Origin: Plumapathes pennacea
Lineage: Eukaryota > Cnidaria > Anthozoa > Antipatharia > Myriopathidae
DNA length: 64,000 nt
Reading direction: 5' to 3'
Assembly: GCA_964036295.1 (NCBI GenBank)
Contig: OZ038469.1
Coordinates: forward strand, 14,131,591 to 14,195,590
Shown here: piece after piece, positions 15,001 to 22,780 of the stretch
Position numbering within the stretch: the stretch's first letter is position 1
Layout of the letters: each line of letters begins with the position of its first letter
The notes under the pieces: model-generated
Told to the model about the DNA's origin: nothing
Seen by the model: the letters and a program-made list of their open reading frames with translations, nothing else
Database searches by the model: none
Made by a program: the position numbers and the translations under genes

Positions 15001-18000
15001 AAATTTGTGATAATACAGATGGAAGTCAAAATTGTAGCTGCGTGAATGGTTTCAAGCTGCAAGAGGATGGCTTCAAGTGCGAAGGTACTCTATTTGGCAA
15101 TATGTTTACTTGATATAAGACCGCAGTAAAGGTTATCTACATACAGTCGAACTCCTAAACGGCCAATCTCGGGGAAATGGCAAGTCGCCGCTTAGCAGGG
15201 GTTCGTCAGAAATTACTATAAGGCCTGGTAAAAACGTCACTTGTTTGAATACCAAGACGTTTGGAGGCTTGTGACAATAATATACGTGTGTTTGAATGTT
15301 TTTGTCAGTCGTCACCTTCTATTTCGGACTCTTTGTCATCATTTTTTTTTTCCAAATAAAGCCAAACCGCGTGGTGGTCGGGACGTCCAAAAGATGACCG
15401 CTTACAAGGAGTTCTATTTATAGTATTATACTTACAATAGTTTCAGAACTTTGGTAACTGGCCACTTGATAGGGGTTCAACTCTACACGATCTTGCATTG
15501 GAGTGGTTTTCTGTTGACTATCGAAATTAAGTATGTGATTGCTTGGTTATGCGTTTCTGTTGTCGGGTCTACCTAAAACTGTAGAACTTTAGATGTAAAC
15601 GTGAGTATCTTTGAAAATGTGTTTGGTTTCCCACAGATGTAAACGAGTGCTTGGACTGGAATTTGTTTGACTGCGACAGCAAAAAGTTTGAAGTATGCTA
15701 CAACACCCGCGGCTCGTACAAGTGCCAATGTAGCGAGGGTCTTTACAAGATCAATGGCTCTTGTCGAGGTGAGTAGGGATTATCGTAATGATTGTAATAA
15801 CCGCCCGAGGCGCTTATTGAATTTTGGACCTCAAGGGAGGGCGCTTATTTAATTTTCTGACATTTATATTAGGAACATTGTGGAGTAGCCTTTCAAAAAA
15901 AATTACTGTAACAAAGATAAAGACATCCACAACAAACTTCAACTCGGTCTACGTCCGTGTGGTCCGCATGTAATAAAGTTCATTCGATATCGATTATATC
16001 ATAGAGCGCAACATCATCATCGAGGAGGGGAGGGGGAGGGGCGCTTATTGAAGACAGGCGCTTCTTAGAATCATTACGATATCATAGGTCTTCAAAGATT
16101 CACAAAAGCAAAGTGAACACTTCTAGAGTGGGTACGCCAAGTCAAAGGAGAAAAGCTTTTTACAAAGTTGGAAAAGGTTGATTCACTCGTACAGCGCAAG
16201 CATAAGCGCAAACACCAGAGAGATTACATGAGAAACGGGACGACGTTCTGCACAAGGAAAAGGATTGTTTTTCTTTCTTCCGTACTTGTGTTGCTATTCC
16301 GTGCATGTGAACGGATGGCGCAAGCACGAAAACACAAGTAATTGTGTATGAAAACTGGTCCAACTTGTAAAATACACTTGTAAATGTTTCATTGAATTGG
16401 CCCTTGGTCTAGATCAGAAACTTGCATATGTACACACGATATTATTGTTTTCCTTTTGAAGGTTTGGAGTTGAACGAGAAGCCGCCCGTAAAATCACTGG
16501 AAGAACCTCGTACACCAAATGAGGACGAAAACCAACAGTCGGTCCAAGTTATAATTGAAGACATGAAGAGAACAGAAGTAAGCACCCTTTGTCATTCCTT
16601 TATCCGTAAATCCTCAAAACCCTCCCCCATGCATCCTCAAATAAACGACCCCCTTTAATACACGTCCCTTCTCTCAGCCAAGATTATAAGCGCCCCCTCT
16701 TTCTGTCTTGCTATTTTTGCACAGTAATTAGAGTGATAAACTTCAATTTTCTCCTCAAGTCTCTCACCATATTTTATATATTATAGAGTATGGAGAATTT
16801 GCCACTTGATAGTTTGCTCAGATGAAAGCTGATTCTGTTGTCAATTCTCAATGCACCACTCATACAATGTCTTCGTAAAAGGATGGGAGAATCTGTATTT
16901 TGAGCTTTTGAGTGAAAGGGTTAACACCATCGAAATCGACGTGACGTTTTGTGAACACGTTTGACGAAGTAACTAAACAAAAATGATTACGTGTGTCGCT
17001 TTAGAACTATACGAACGCCTTACGTTATGTTGTATGGGCCAAAATAAATGACCATTTGGCCACGATGTGGTAAAAAAGTAAAATAACCAGCAGGCTTCTT
17101 GGAAATGGTCTATTAAACTTGGCGTACGTTTTGCCTTACTGTGCAGTGGAACTATACCAAGGACCAGGATTTCAAGACGGAAATAGTAAAAGGAGCATCT
17201 AAATTTTGTGCAGGGAACAAAACCTTATGCGGCTTAATTTATGGTTTGCGGAAAAGGTAAGTTATAATAATTCATAATTGCAGGTGTGTGTCTTTTAATA
17301 TCAGTGACCATGTTTCTTGCTATTTTTCAAGGTTGGGCCCGTTGTGTTACTGGTGCACAGTAAAAACCGTATGGAAGACTTTTTTAAAGCATGCATTTTA
17401 TGCTACTGCCTCATTTTGTTTTCTCAGGCGAGCAGTGAACGACTTTTTTACAGTGGATCAAGTTCACTTGTTACCCGGCTATCCAAGAGAGAACGGTTCA
17501 ACACTGTTGGTCCATTTTTATGTTCAGATGCCCTCTGGATTTAGGTTCAAAGTATTATCAGCCGACACTCTTGTTGCAGTTGTGAAGTTCAGCCAAGCAG
17601 ACCTGGAAAGGGCAATTGGCAAAACCATCAGAGAGGTTACTCCGCTGTTGAAGCCAGAAGCAACAAAAACCTTGCCGACAACAGACACAGGGCCAACAAC
17701 AACGGGGAAAAGGGCAGCTATGTGGCAGTGGATTCTCGTTGGCGTAATTCTGGCCGTGGTTTTTGCCTTGGTTATCGTCGTAGTCACCGTTTGCTACAGG
17801 TAATGTTAACTGTAGATTTACTTGTAATAAGTGATGTCATCAAACATCGCTTTAGAAATAAAAAGGGACTGGTCCGAATTACCCCTCGCAAAGGTTTCTG
17901 GGATTAATTAAGGGAGCGCGGAAGCCATTTTGAACTTGTTTGACAGAGTACCTAAGCAAGGTTGATGTGTACCAAATTTTCTTCGCCAGCCGTAGAATTC

Positions 18001-18556
18001 TGCTCTATCCCCAAGGACCGATTGCGGTAGGTAATAGGCCTAAGGCAACCGCTTTCCTTGCTTGATCGCGTGGTATTTCCGCATGGCGTTCGAACCAGTC
18101 CTTCCATAGTTACGAACGTAAGATCATACGTGATGGCTTCGATCTTTAGGGAATTCTTTTATACTCTGAAAGTTATTCACAAGAGCCATTCTCCAGCATG
18201 GGCCTAACATAATCCATGAAGGACCTGGACTGCGTAATCCAGCTCTTTAGATTCTTGGTTCCAGTTTTGTGGATTCACGCAAATTCTATGAAATGGTGGA
18301 TTCCAAACCAGTCATGGATCTCTGGATTCCAGATTCTCCTAGGATTCTCTTAGATGTGCCGTGCATCAACACCATTTGACAGTTACTGAATGCCCTTAAT
18401 TTATTGTTCTTTTCAACTTTTTTTTTTTTTTTTTTTTTTTTTCTTAGTAAAAAGCTCCGACAGAGTAACAAATATAACCTTTCCTTGGAAACGAATCTAC
18501 CGGAGCAAGGCCTGCAAATGGATAACCTTTGTTACAAGCCAGATTTCACAGGATGA
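1..18556 (+). CDS. mucin-like NIDO-AMOP-VWD-EGF transmembrane protein, copy 1 (5' partial)
   Basis: 3' part of a gene whose start lies before the window. Exons: 1-111, 275-388, 549-662, 822-935, 1382-1495, 1645-1758, 1915-2028, 2321-2440, 3606-3757, 4492-4899, 5560-5660, 6161-6253, 6774-7327, 8397-8615, 9674-10006, 11151-11405, 11793-11992, 12352-12685, 13190-13315, 13581-13703, 14344-14463, 14962-15084, 15637-15768, 16462-16577, 17147-17256, 17428-17799, 18448-18556 (TGA). They sum to 1630 codons plus stop with no internal stop, and all junction phases agree. Domain order is EGF array, NIDO, AMOP, VWD, linker, cadherin-like, EGFs, SEA-like, transmembrane helix, short tail. This is MUC4-like, and a mucin-like protein of related layout is known from coral skeletal matrix. 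It is inferred to be a type I surface or matrix glycoprotein. It looks intact and is paralogous to copy 2. Confidence 0.9.
1010..1152. mobile_element. foldback element in a copy 1 EGF intron
   Basis: Ends ttattacacgga and tttcgtgtaataa are inverted; inside, gagtgcaatacggc...gtatttttacgag pairs with gtaaaaatac.gccgtattgcac. It carries an internal GAAACAGGGGCTTCAGTAAT piece of another family (compare 2063-2177). The copy 2 foldback (31322-31470) has the same kind of ends in a different intron. Confidence 0.7.
2063..2177. mobile_element. short inverted-repeat element (TACTGAAGCCTCTG family)
   Basis: TACTGAAGCCTCTGTTTCAA at the left is inverted as TTTGAAACAGGGGCTTCAGTA at the right. Related copies at 32483-32621 (homologous position in copy 2) and 4931-5080. 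Confidence 0.7.
2321..2440 (+). CDS. divergent EGF exon closing the copy 1 array
   Basis: A 120-bp phase 1-1 exon encoding a six-Cys EGF module ([12 protein letters not shown]...[14 protein letters not shown]) unlike the homogenised array. The acceptor is tttcttcag and the donor aac|gtaaga. It is nearly identical to 32768-32887 in copy 2. It joins the EGF array to the NIDO domain and has kept its own sequence while its neighbours were homogenised. Confidence 0.9.
2621..3154. mobile_element. inverted-repeat DNA element in copy 1 only
   Basis: The left end AGGCCCTGTTTATATGAGAA, with CCCGAGTCACCCT inside, is inverted at the right end as AGGGTGACTCGGGT...CTCATATAAGCAGGGCCTAA. It includes a C-run near 2906-2933. 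Copy 2 has no counterpart: a roughly 1-kb block (about 2490-3515) is absent around 32940. No transposase. Confidence 0.75.
3606..6253 (+). CDS. NIDO domain exons of copy 1
   Basis: Four exons (3606-3757, 4492-4899, 5560-5660, 6161-6253; phases 1-0, 0-0, 0-2, 2-2) encode about 251 residues. The first begins [19 protein letters not shown] and continues through [10 protein letters not shown] to [10 protein letters not shown], the usual start of a NIDO domain (nidogen extracellular domain, also in MUC4 and alpha-tectorin). The second carries NGIIQFNSD and [11 protein letters not shown], the third [15 protein letters not shown], and the fourth [17 protein letters not shown]. Introns between them hold the homopolymer tracts near 2906, 3902 and 4208 and repeat elements. 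The domain is extracellular; its ligand is not known from sequence. Confidence 0.88.
3948..4190. repeat. degenerate tandem repeat (accctatttcagaccaaa) between G- and C-runs
   Basis: About six units of roughly 35 bp of the form accctatttcagaccaaaatttgcgattttcg, starting ttgggtaggagtgtgccgcccggg. Related blocks at 33353-33600 (same intron, copy 2) and 46485-46700. The copy 1 block is flanked by a G-run (3902-3928) and C-rich runs (4207-4242). Confidence 0.75.
6259..6465. mobile_element. MITE of the TTAACCCTTTCACTCCCAAG family, at a 5' splice site
   Basis: About 207 bp, starting ttaactctttcactcacaag and ending ttgggaatgaaagggttaa (inverted). It begins at intron position +6 after the donor at 6254. 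The homologous copy is at 35541-35750. Confidence 0.8.
6774..7327 (+). CDS. AMOP domain exon of copy 1
   Basis: A 554-bp exon (phase 2 to phase 1) completes the NIDO region with [20 protein letters not shown] and then encodes a Cys-rich AMOP domain. [14 protein letters not shown] is followed by [36 protein letters not shown] and [19 protein letters not shown] (adhesion-associated domain in MUC4 and other proteins) is normally found between NIDO and VWD, as here. Compared with copy 2 it has one extra Ser codon (GPLNSGGH against GPLNGGH). Confidence 0.88.
7372..7511. mobile_element. AGGCTGGTTCACAC inverted-repeat element
   Basis: AGGCTGGTTCACAC at the left and GTGAACCAGCCTT at the right, with internal gcaagcgcaagag and cttgcgcttgc. 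Also in copy 2 at 36591-36729, so it predates the duplication. Confidence 0.75.
7697..7984 (+). mobile_element. tRNA-derived SINE inserted in copy 1 intron
   Basis: A tRNA-like head with Pol III box A (TGGCCGAGTGG, 7772-7782), an anticodon-stem hairpin CCGGA-CTTGATA-TCCGG reading TGA (Ser-like), and box B (GGTTCAAGTCC, 7816-7826), then an unrelated tail to about 7940. The acceptor ends do not pair and the long Ser variable arm is missing, so it is not a functional tRNA. It is flanked by 43-bp direct repeats (7697-7739, 7942-7984). Copy 2 has a single copy of this flank and no insert. Confidence 0.75.
8397..10006 (+). CDS. VWD domain exons of copy 1, with GDPH motif
   Basis: Two exons (8397-8615 and 9674-10006, phase 1-1) encode a von Willebrand factor type D domain. 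It starts [20 protein letters not shown] and continues with [14 protein letters not shown], then [19 protein letters not shown] and NFGLK|W across the next junction. The Asp-rich NPDDDF segment corresponds to the calcium site of VWD domains. GDPH (8408-8419) is the motif cut autoproteolytically between Asp and Pro in MUC4, MUC2 and MUC5AC. The exon end at 10006 was chosen so that T|GG gives the conserved Trp. The intron between the two exons contains a MITE at 8826-9093 that copy 2 lacks. Confidence 0.9.
8826..9093. mobile_element. AAGGCC-ended MITE in copy 1 VWD intron
   Basis: AAGGCCCGGCAAAACAAGGA with CACATTGTTGCGGCAACA at the left is inverted at the right as TGTTGCCGCCACAATGTGTC then CTCGTTTTGCCAGGCCTT. 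Absent from copy 2 (intron 37848-38068). Confidence 0.78.
10106..10991. mobile_element. nested inverted-repeat elements in copy 1
   Basis: The outer element (AAGGCCCTGTTACACTGTGC...GCACAATGTAAGAGCGCCTT, with repeated gcgagacaagttgct) is interrupted by an inner one at 10482-10906 (AAAGCCCCATGAACTCGAGC ... GCTCGTGTGTATGGGGTTTA). A relative of the inner element lies at 45895-46255, and one of the outer at 61570-61800. The copy 2 intron here is only 139 bp, so the whole block is copy 1-specific. Confidence 0.75.
11151..12417 (+). CDS. post-VWD linker and cadherin-like domain of copy 1
   Basis: Exon 11151-11405 encodes [16 protein letters not shown]...[19 protein letters not shown], the segment that follows VWD in MUC4/SUSD2-type proteins. 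The donor was placed at tcga|gtaatt because the next exon needs phase 1, and copy 2 shows the same choice (ttgg|gtaact). Exon 11793-11992 and the start of 12352-12685 encode [11 protein letters not shown]...[19 protein letters not shown]...[13 protein letters not shown], which resembles a cadherin-like or He_PIG-type beta-sandwich fold (inference from the [10 protein letters not shown] and VVTDD motifs). Confidence 0.82.
12023..12055. repeat. (GT)n microsatellite
   Basis: About 16 GT units just after the cadherin-like exon of copy 1. The copy 2 counterpart (39334-39359) has about 13. Confidence 0.9.
12418..15768 (+). CDS. membrane-proximal EGF cluster of copy 1
   Basis: Seven EGF-type modules. 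Exon 12352-12685 holds two: [12 protein letters not shown]...GFTGRFCES, then [14 protein letters not shown]...[12 protein letters not shown]. Five single-module phase 1-1 exons follow: 13190-13315 (DFDECNN), 13581-13703 (DIDECALNQ), 14344-14463 ([14 protein letters not shown]), 14962-15084 ([16 protein letters not shown]) and 15637-15768 ([13 protein letters not shown]). Four carry the D-x-D/N-E-C calcium-binding start; the 14344 module does not. Unlike the array at the N-terminal side, these modules all differ from one another and pair one-to-one with copy 2. Confidence 0.92.
13865..14228. mobile_element. TA-ended CAGTGGAACCTCCC MITE
   Basis: tacagtggaacctcccgtaagagacc at the left and ggtcgctaagggaggttccactatg at the right are inverted with TA-type ends, as in Tc1/mariner- or pogo-derived MITEs. 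Copy 2 keeps only the right part (about 41005-41085), so its left part was deleted after duplication. Confidence 0.75.
15776..16083. mobile_element. inverted-repeat element with GCGCTTATTGAA ends
   Basis: ggattatcgtaatgattg...gcgcttattgaa at the left, and ggcgcttattgaa...aatcattacgatatc at the right (outer ends inverted). A partial, eroded copy is at 42190-42290 in copy 2. Confidence 0.6.
16462..17700 (+). CDS. SEA-like membrane-proximal domain of copy 1
   Basis: Exons 16462-16577, 17147-17256 and the first part of 17428-17799. The segment [20 protein letters not shown] ... [20 protein letters not shown] ... [15 protein letters not shown] ... [19 protein letters not shown] has the length and pattern of a SEA domain. 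Its GSTLLV strand (Gly codon 17495-17497, Ser codon 17498-17500) matches the G|S-V-V-V autoproteolysis site of mucin SEA domains. Two Cys in [10 protein letters not shown] are unusual for SEA and may form a disulfide. The call is by pattern only. A Thr-rich stalk ([13 protein letters not shown]) follows. Confidence 0.65.
16731..16923. mobile_element. MITE of the CACTCCCAAG family, left end eroded
   Basis: Matches the family through the ttcaattttctcctcaagtctctcacca and gagaatctgtattttgagctt segments and ends gagtgaaagggttaac. In a copy 1 intron. Confidence 0.7.
17701..18556 (+). CDS. transmembrane helix and cytoplasmic tail of copy 1
   Basis: The end of exon 17428-17799 encodes [20 protein letters not shown] followed by IVVVTVCYR, one hydrophobic helix followed by basic residues (RSKKLR). 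The last exon, 18448-18556, encodes the tail and stop: [20 protein letters not shown], then [16 protein letters not shown]. The acceptor lies after a run of about 24 T's. An AATAAA at 19335-19340 is a candidate polyadenylation signal about 780 bp downstream. No catalytic or recognised signalling domain is seen in the tail. Confidence 0.88.
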
Positions 18557-20517
18557 ACGGAAGAGCTCGAGTTCGATTTAGCTGTAATGAAGAATGCAAT
18601 ATCACACTGTGCTGTGTTTCCACATTATTTTGGAAACTTTTTTAGGCCGTTTAGACAGGCGCCTTGTTTACGCGCATGAGGCCATGTGCTTTCACGGTAT
18701 TTCTCAAACCGTTGTAAACCCAGCAATATACCTACTAGTGAATAACCTTTTCGGATGACTTTTGAAAGCTAAAATATTGTGTGATTGCTTTGGTTTGGCA
18801 AGCCGCGTTTGCTGTCTGCTCACGCAGTCAAGCAGGTAGCAACGAGATGTTTTTTACATCTCTTCCTCAAAGTGAAATCAATCACAGTTTATCTGGCTTT
18901 TAACTTACGAAAGTCATCCTCAAGCGTTCTATAAATAACGTAAGCTGATATAGAGTGTGACGTCTTCAGAAAATTTTTTTTGTTACGTCATCATTTAGTA
19001 CTCATCATTTTCGCAATGCACGCAAAAAGTCTGTACCAGAAAAAGAAGCACCATTTCTGCGTTTTATTTTGATTTCCCAGGTTTACTTTGTAAGATGATC
19101 ATGTATGAGTAACACCGAAAATAGTCAAGAAGCGTAAGGGAAGATGTGAGTGTTTTTGGTTGCCTTCCTAGCTCAAAATGTGCAATAATACGTGCGTTAT
19201 CATTGCAAAAAAGAGTGATAGGAATATTCATTCTCCTGTTTCTTAAAGAGTTTTGTGAATTCTCTTTCGGTGTTACAGTAAAAGAATCCTGGCATCAAGA
19301 TCTTTAAGGAAGTGGCGAAAAATTCGTAATTACAAATAAAATGTATTGGTGCAAAAATTGCTGCCTTTTACCGTGATCATTACTCGAGTTTACAGCGGAA
19401 ACCCTCTTGCATGATACTGACATGCGCTGGAGTCACCCGCCCCTTCCTGGACCACTCTGTTTCCTATTTTTTGGTAATTTTTCGCCACGAACGACCACGA
19501 ATACACGAAGACGACAACTGACCTGAACATGAAGCAGAATATGTTTCGTTAACGCCGGACGAAGATTAGCAAAGTGTTGTGAAAGGAACCGGCCAGCCTT
19601 TTGCGTGGTGAATTCGACTAGAGACTGACTTAGGCCCGTTTCAAACGTCGCGCTACTGTTGTACCGAACTCAATGCAAATTAGCTTAAACAATGGATTTT
19701 GCTCATTTGCATTGAGTTCGGCACGGCAGTGGCGCGACGTTTGAAACGGACCTTACCTGCGCTGGACCCATTCCACGCTTTACACGGCGTCACATTTTCC
19801 TGTACCAACGTTTTCTTTCTTTTTAGTAGTTTTTCCCCGCAAGCTGTCGACGAACCAGTGGCGGCAAAAACATGAAAATATCAACGCGCGCGTGGATTTT
19901 GATTGGTTAATTGCAATGGGCACATGGTTTTGAGACCCAGCTGACAAACAAGGTAAATGAGTTGAGTCTTATTTATTAGGGAGCTTAAGCATACTAAGAC
20001 GGCAACGGCAACGCGAGGAACCAGGAAAAAAGTGTCTCCGCATTCCTTATGTCTTCGTAACTTTGCCTACTCTTAAAATGCTCAAATTTGCTCCGTTTTT
20101 GCCGAAGTTCTATTGGTTTCATCGTCTCTTACTAAGAAGAACGACTGTCGTAATATTTGAAAACGTCGTTCACGTCCTGACAAAATATTTACAGTTCAAG
20201 TAGCCTCCGTTTTTAATAGATTTTTCGCTTACGAAGACAAACTAATAAAGTTTGTGAAACTCCACTCGCGTGTTTGCTCGCGCAGAAAGTTTCGTATCAT
20301 ACACGCAAGCTTAACCCCAAGGGAATGCAAAGTCATCGCAATCAGTTGCACTTTAATTACGCATATAGCGGCACGAACTACTCCAAGTGAACTGTGAACG
20401 CCGCGCTCTGAGCCAATGAGAGTGCTAGCTTGATGCAATAAGGGAATTTGACACCTCGTTAAACGAAAGCGATTAATTTGGTCGTCGAGTGGACAACGCG
20501 CTTATGGTTTGTTGTTG
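18557..20517. other. 3' flank of copy 1, shared with the copy 2 flank
   Basis: No gene seen. The first part is 3'-untranslated and flanking DNA matching 45095-45760. A later part (around 19400-20517) matches 46255-47356, which is the 5' flank of the CH-SAM gene, including the agccaatgagag CCAAT-type site at 20412. A 125-bp palindromic element sits at 19633-19757. Confidence 0.7.
19633..19757. mobile_element. short palindromic MITE-like element
   Basis: The ends CCCGTTTCAAACGTCGCGC and GCGCGACGTTTGAAACGGAC are inverted repeats. Inside, ACCGAACTCAATGCAAAT pairs with ATTTGCATTGAGTTCGGC, so nearly the whole element can fold back. A degenerate relative is at 57128-57230. Confidence 0.75.
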
Positions 20518-20939
20518 ATACTTCCGAAGAAATTTCTCTGGGTCTGAGCGGCGCTGAGGCTAGCCAGGCAAGGTTTGTGTACTTTAAAGTATTTACTGTC
20601 GATTTTGCTTTAATTCGGAAGATTTTAGGTCGTTTTGAGGTTCACAGGAGAAATAAATAATTTGAATCTGCTACTGTAAATCGCACGTGGAGCCGTAAGC
20701 TCATTAAATATGCGTGTCGCACATGATGGACTGCCGCGGGTTGGGAACCCCTGTGCTGTGGAGCGAGTTTCGGCTCGAATCTTGTCTGTCGCAGTGATCA
20801 AGCCCAAAAAAGCAACTCAAAGAACACAAATAAGTGAACTGCCTCTTGACATCAACAAGAGTTTAAGTAAGTTGTATCGTTTATCTTGCATGATAGATGT
20901 GTTTCATCAAAGGTAAAGCGGCCGGTTCAGCTCTGATTT

Positions 20940-21790
20940 CTTACGTTCACTGATATGCTCTCGGTATATCTCTTGAATGGTATGTTCTAAAATTGATTCG
21001 ATCGAGCGACTTTTGTCGCTTGTCCGCCAAAATCACTGGAGATTTGGATATAAGGTTGACCAGCACAGACTGCTCAGCGTCTCCCTCGGACAGTCAACCC
21101 GGTTTCCCTCCATTTTCGCCCCAGGCGCCGCCGCTCGATCTTCTGCTCACGGATTTCAGGTGTAAGCCATGGAGCCTTGGGGCGTAGGGTAATGAGTCGT
21201 GGCCACAGGAGCATGTTACCTGTTGACAAGGTCATTAATCGACGATGACACCTCCACTAGGATTATATCTATGTCCTTGATTTTACGAAAGATTATCAAT
21301 TTCTGTGGAAAAGGCGGTTTCGTGATCATAAGGTTGCAATTAACAGAAAGATGGTCTGAAAGCCGGGAATTCTGCACCCATACTTTATTCACAAGCTTGT
21401 CACCATTTCTTGTTGTGATATGATCAAGAGTGCGGTTCTTCTAGTGCGTTGTCACATTAGCATGCTGTGTGAAGTCAAAGGAATGGAGAATCTGAAGGAC
21501 CAAATGAAAGTTAAAGTCTCCTGCTATCAGCAGTTCTGTGCAGCCCTGCTCGGGCGTCAAAGATTTAAGTAGGGTTGTAAATTCACTGAAGAAAGCGTCA
21601 CAAGTCAGTTTATTTGCCTTCGAGGGTGGCGGCCGATAATACAATGACACGGAGAACTTTAGACACCCCTCCGTAACAGACCTGGGGATCTTGATGTTCA
21701 CAGGTTTTCGGTACAAACTTCGCCAGGTCAGAAACTTTTCCACCAGGTTGTTAAAATATGTTTTATTAAGATTCCACCGGGCAGGTAAAA
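20940..21790 (-). pseudogene. broken LINE (non-LTR retrotransposon) fragment, endonuclease part
   Basis: On the - strand, SVSLYYRPPPSKANKLTCDA, then ELLIAGDFNFHL, then an in-frame stop, KNRTLDHITTRNGDKLVNKV, SRLSDHLSVNCNL, KPPFPQKLIIFRK and KAPWLTPEIREQKIERRRLG, RKWRETG follow the usual order of the C-terminal half of an apurinic-type endonuclease (GDFN and SDH motifs) and the linker before reverse transcriptase in L2/CR1-type LINEs. At least one stop breaks the frame, no reverse transcriptase follows and the N-terminal half of the endonuclease is missing, so it is a dead internal fragment. Clade assignment is tentative. Confidence 0.75.
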
Positions 21791-22028
21791 AGTACACCAG
21801 GACACCAAGGAGGACAAAAAACTGGGCAGGTAAAATGAAAAAATTCACCAGAGCCCAGGTAGGCTAAAAAATTTCCCAGGGAGGGGACAAAATCTCACCA
21901 GGTCGGGTTTTACCAGGTCTGTTGCAGAGGGGTGTCTTAAGTCGCGGATTTCAGTGTCCTGTCTATATATTCAAAAGACTTGAACTTTTTAGGTGTGTTT
22001 ATTTTATGCTTCTGTGATCTCTTGAATA

Positions 22029-22545
22029 TAGCCTGTGTACAGCCGTCCCATTCTTCGTACCTCGGAAAGGAACTGTTTGGAACTGCTGTTTTACTCTTGG
22101 CGAACAAAATATTCCGTATTGCAATGATTTCTTGCCAATACAGTGTTTTGTTTTCGTATATTTTGTCCGTTGTATTCAAATTGTAAATAAACTTGATTTG
22201 TCATCGGCCGCGTTGATAACGTTCAATTCTGGATGGTAAAGTCTTAGAAAGTTCGTACACTAGTTAATTGGTAAAGGTAAGAGCTTTATAGATTTTCACA
22301 ATTATTTGGAACTGTGGAATTTTATACGTCTTTTGCCCGCGCTCGCTCGACCGGGGAACCCCCTGCAAATGGCAACCAATCGGAACCCGGCATGTACATG
22401 ACGTAATGGCTTAAGCGTAAAAACCAATCAGATCATTTTCCACACATTCCGGGAAAAATCACGTGACGTGGAACACAATTATCAACGGTAAAACACAGAC
22501 GTTCCTTTCCGAGGTACGAAGAATGGGACGGCTGTACACAGGCTA
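22029..22545. mobile_element. 517-bp non-autonomous DNA transposon with 45-bp inverted ends and 8-bp target duplication
   Basis: The first 45 bp (22029-22073, TAGCCTGTGTACAGCCGTCC...) are the exact reverse complement of the last 45 bp (22501-22545). Both sides are flanked by CTTGAATA (22021-22028 and 22546-22553), a perfect 8-bp target-site duplication. An 8-bp duplication is typical of hAT-like (also P-like) elements. No transposase is encoded. The right end is about 109 bp upstream of the first in-frame ATG of mucin-like copy 2. Confidence 0.88.
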
Positions 22546-22653
22546 CTTGAATATGACGCCCACTTCATCTCCACGACCGCCTCTTGAGATATGTCAGAGC
22601 ATGATTAGCCATGGTCGCATGCCCTAAATAGACTCCACCCATCATTTCTAGCC

Positions 22654-22780
22654 ATGCAAATCAAAGTAGGCTGTTATTTGCCCAGAAATATGGTTGTCCA
22701 AGTGCTGCTTGCGATTGCCTTCGCGTCAGTCGCTCTGGGTTCATACTCATCGAATACTGTTGTAGTAATCAGTACTGAAG
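22654..22780 (+). CDS. signal-peptide exon of copy 2
   Basis: ATG 22690 begins [20 protein letters not shown], a clear signal peptide with likely cleavage after Gly17 (VALG|S). An in-frame ATG at 22654 would add [12 protein letters not shown]; an in-frame TAG at 22606 closes the frame upstream. The donor is gaag|gtaatg at 22781. The exon ends in phase 1 and, joined to 27335, gives GAT GAT GAT GAG (DDDE), which fits exactly. The first intron is 4.55 kb. The exon is too short to stand out as an open reading frame and was found by phase matching. Confidence 0.8.

Noticed and set aside
21937..22179. 80-codon - strand frame overlapping the 8-bp-duplication element
   Set aside because: It crosses the element border and part of it is inverted-repeat sequence, so it is unlikely to be a gene.
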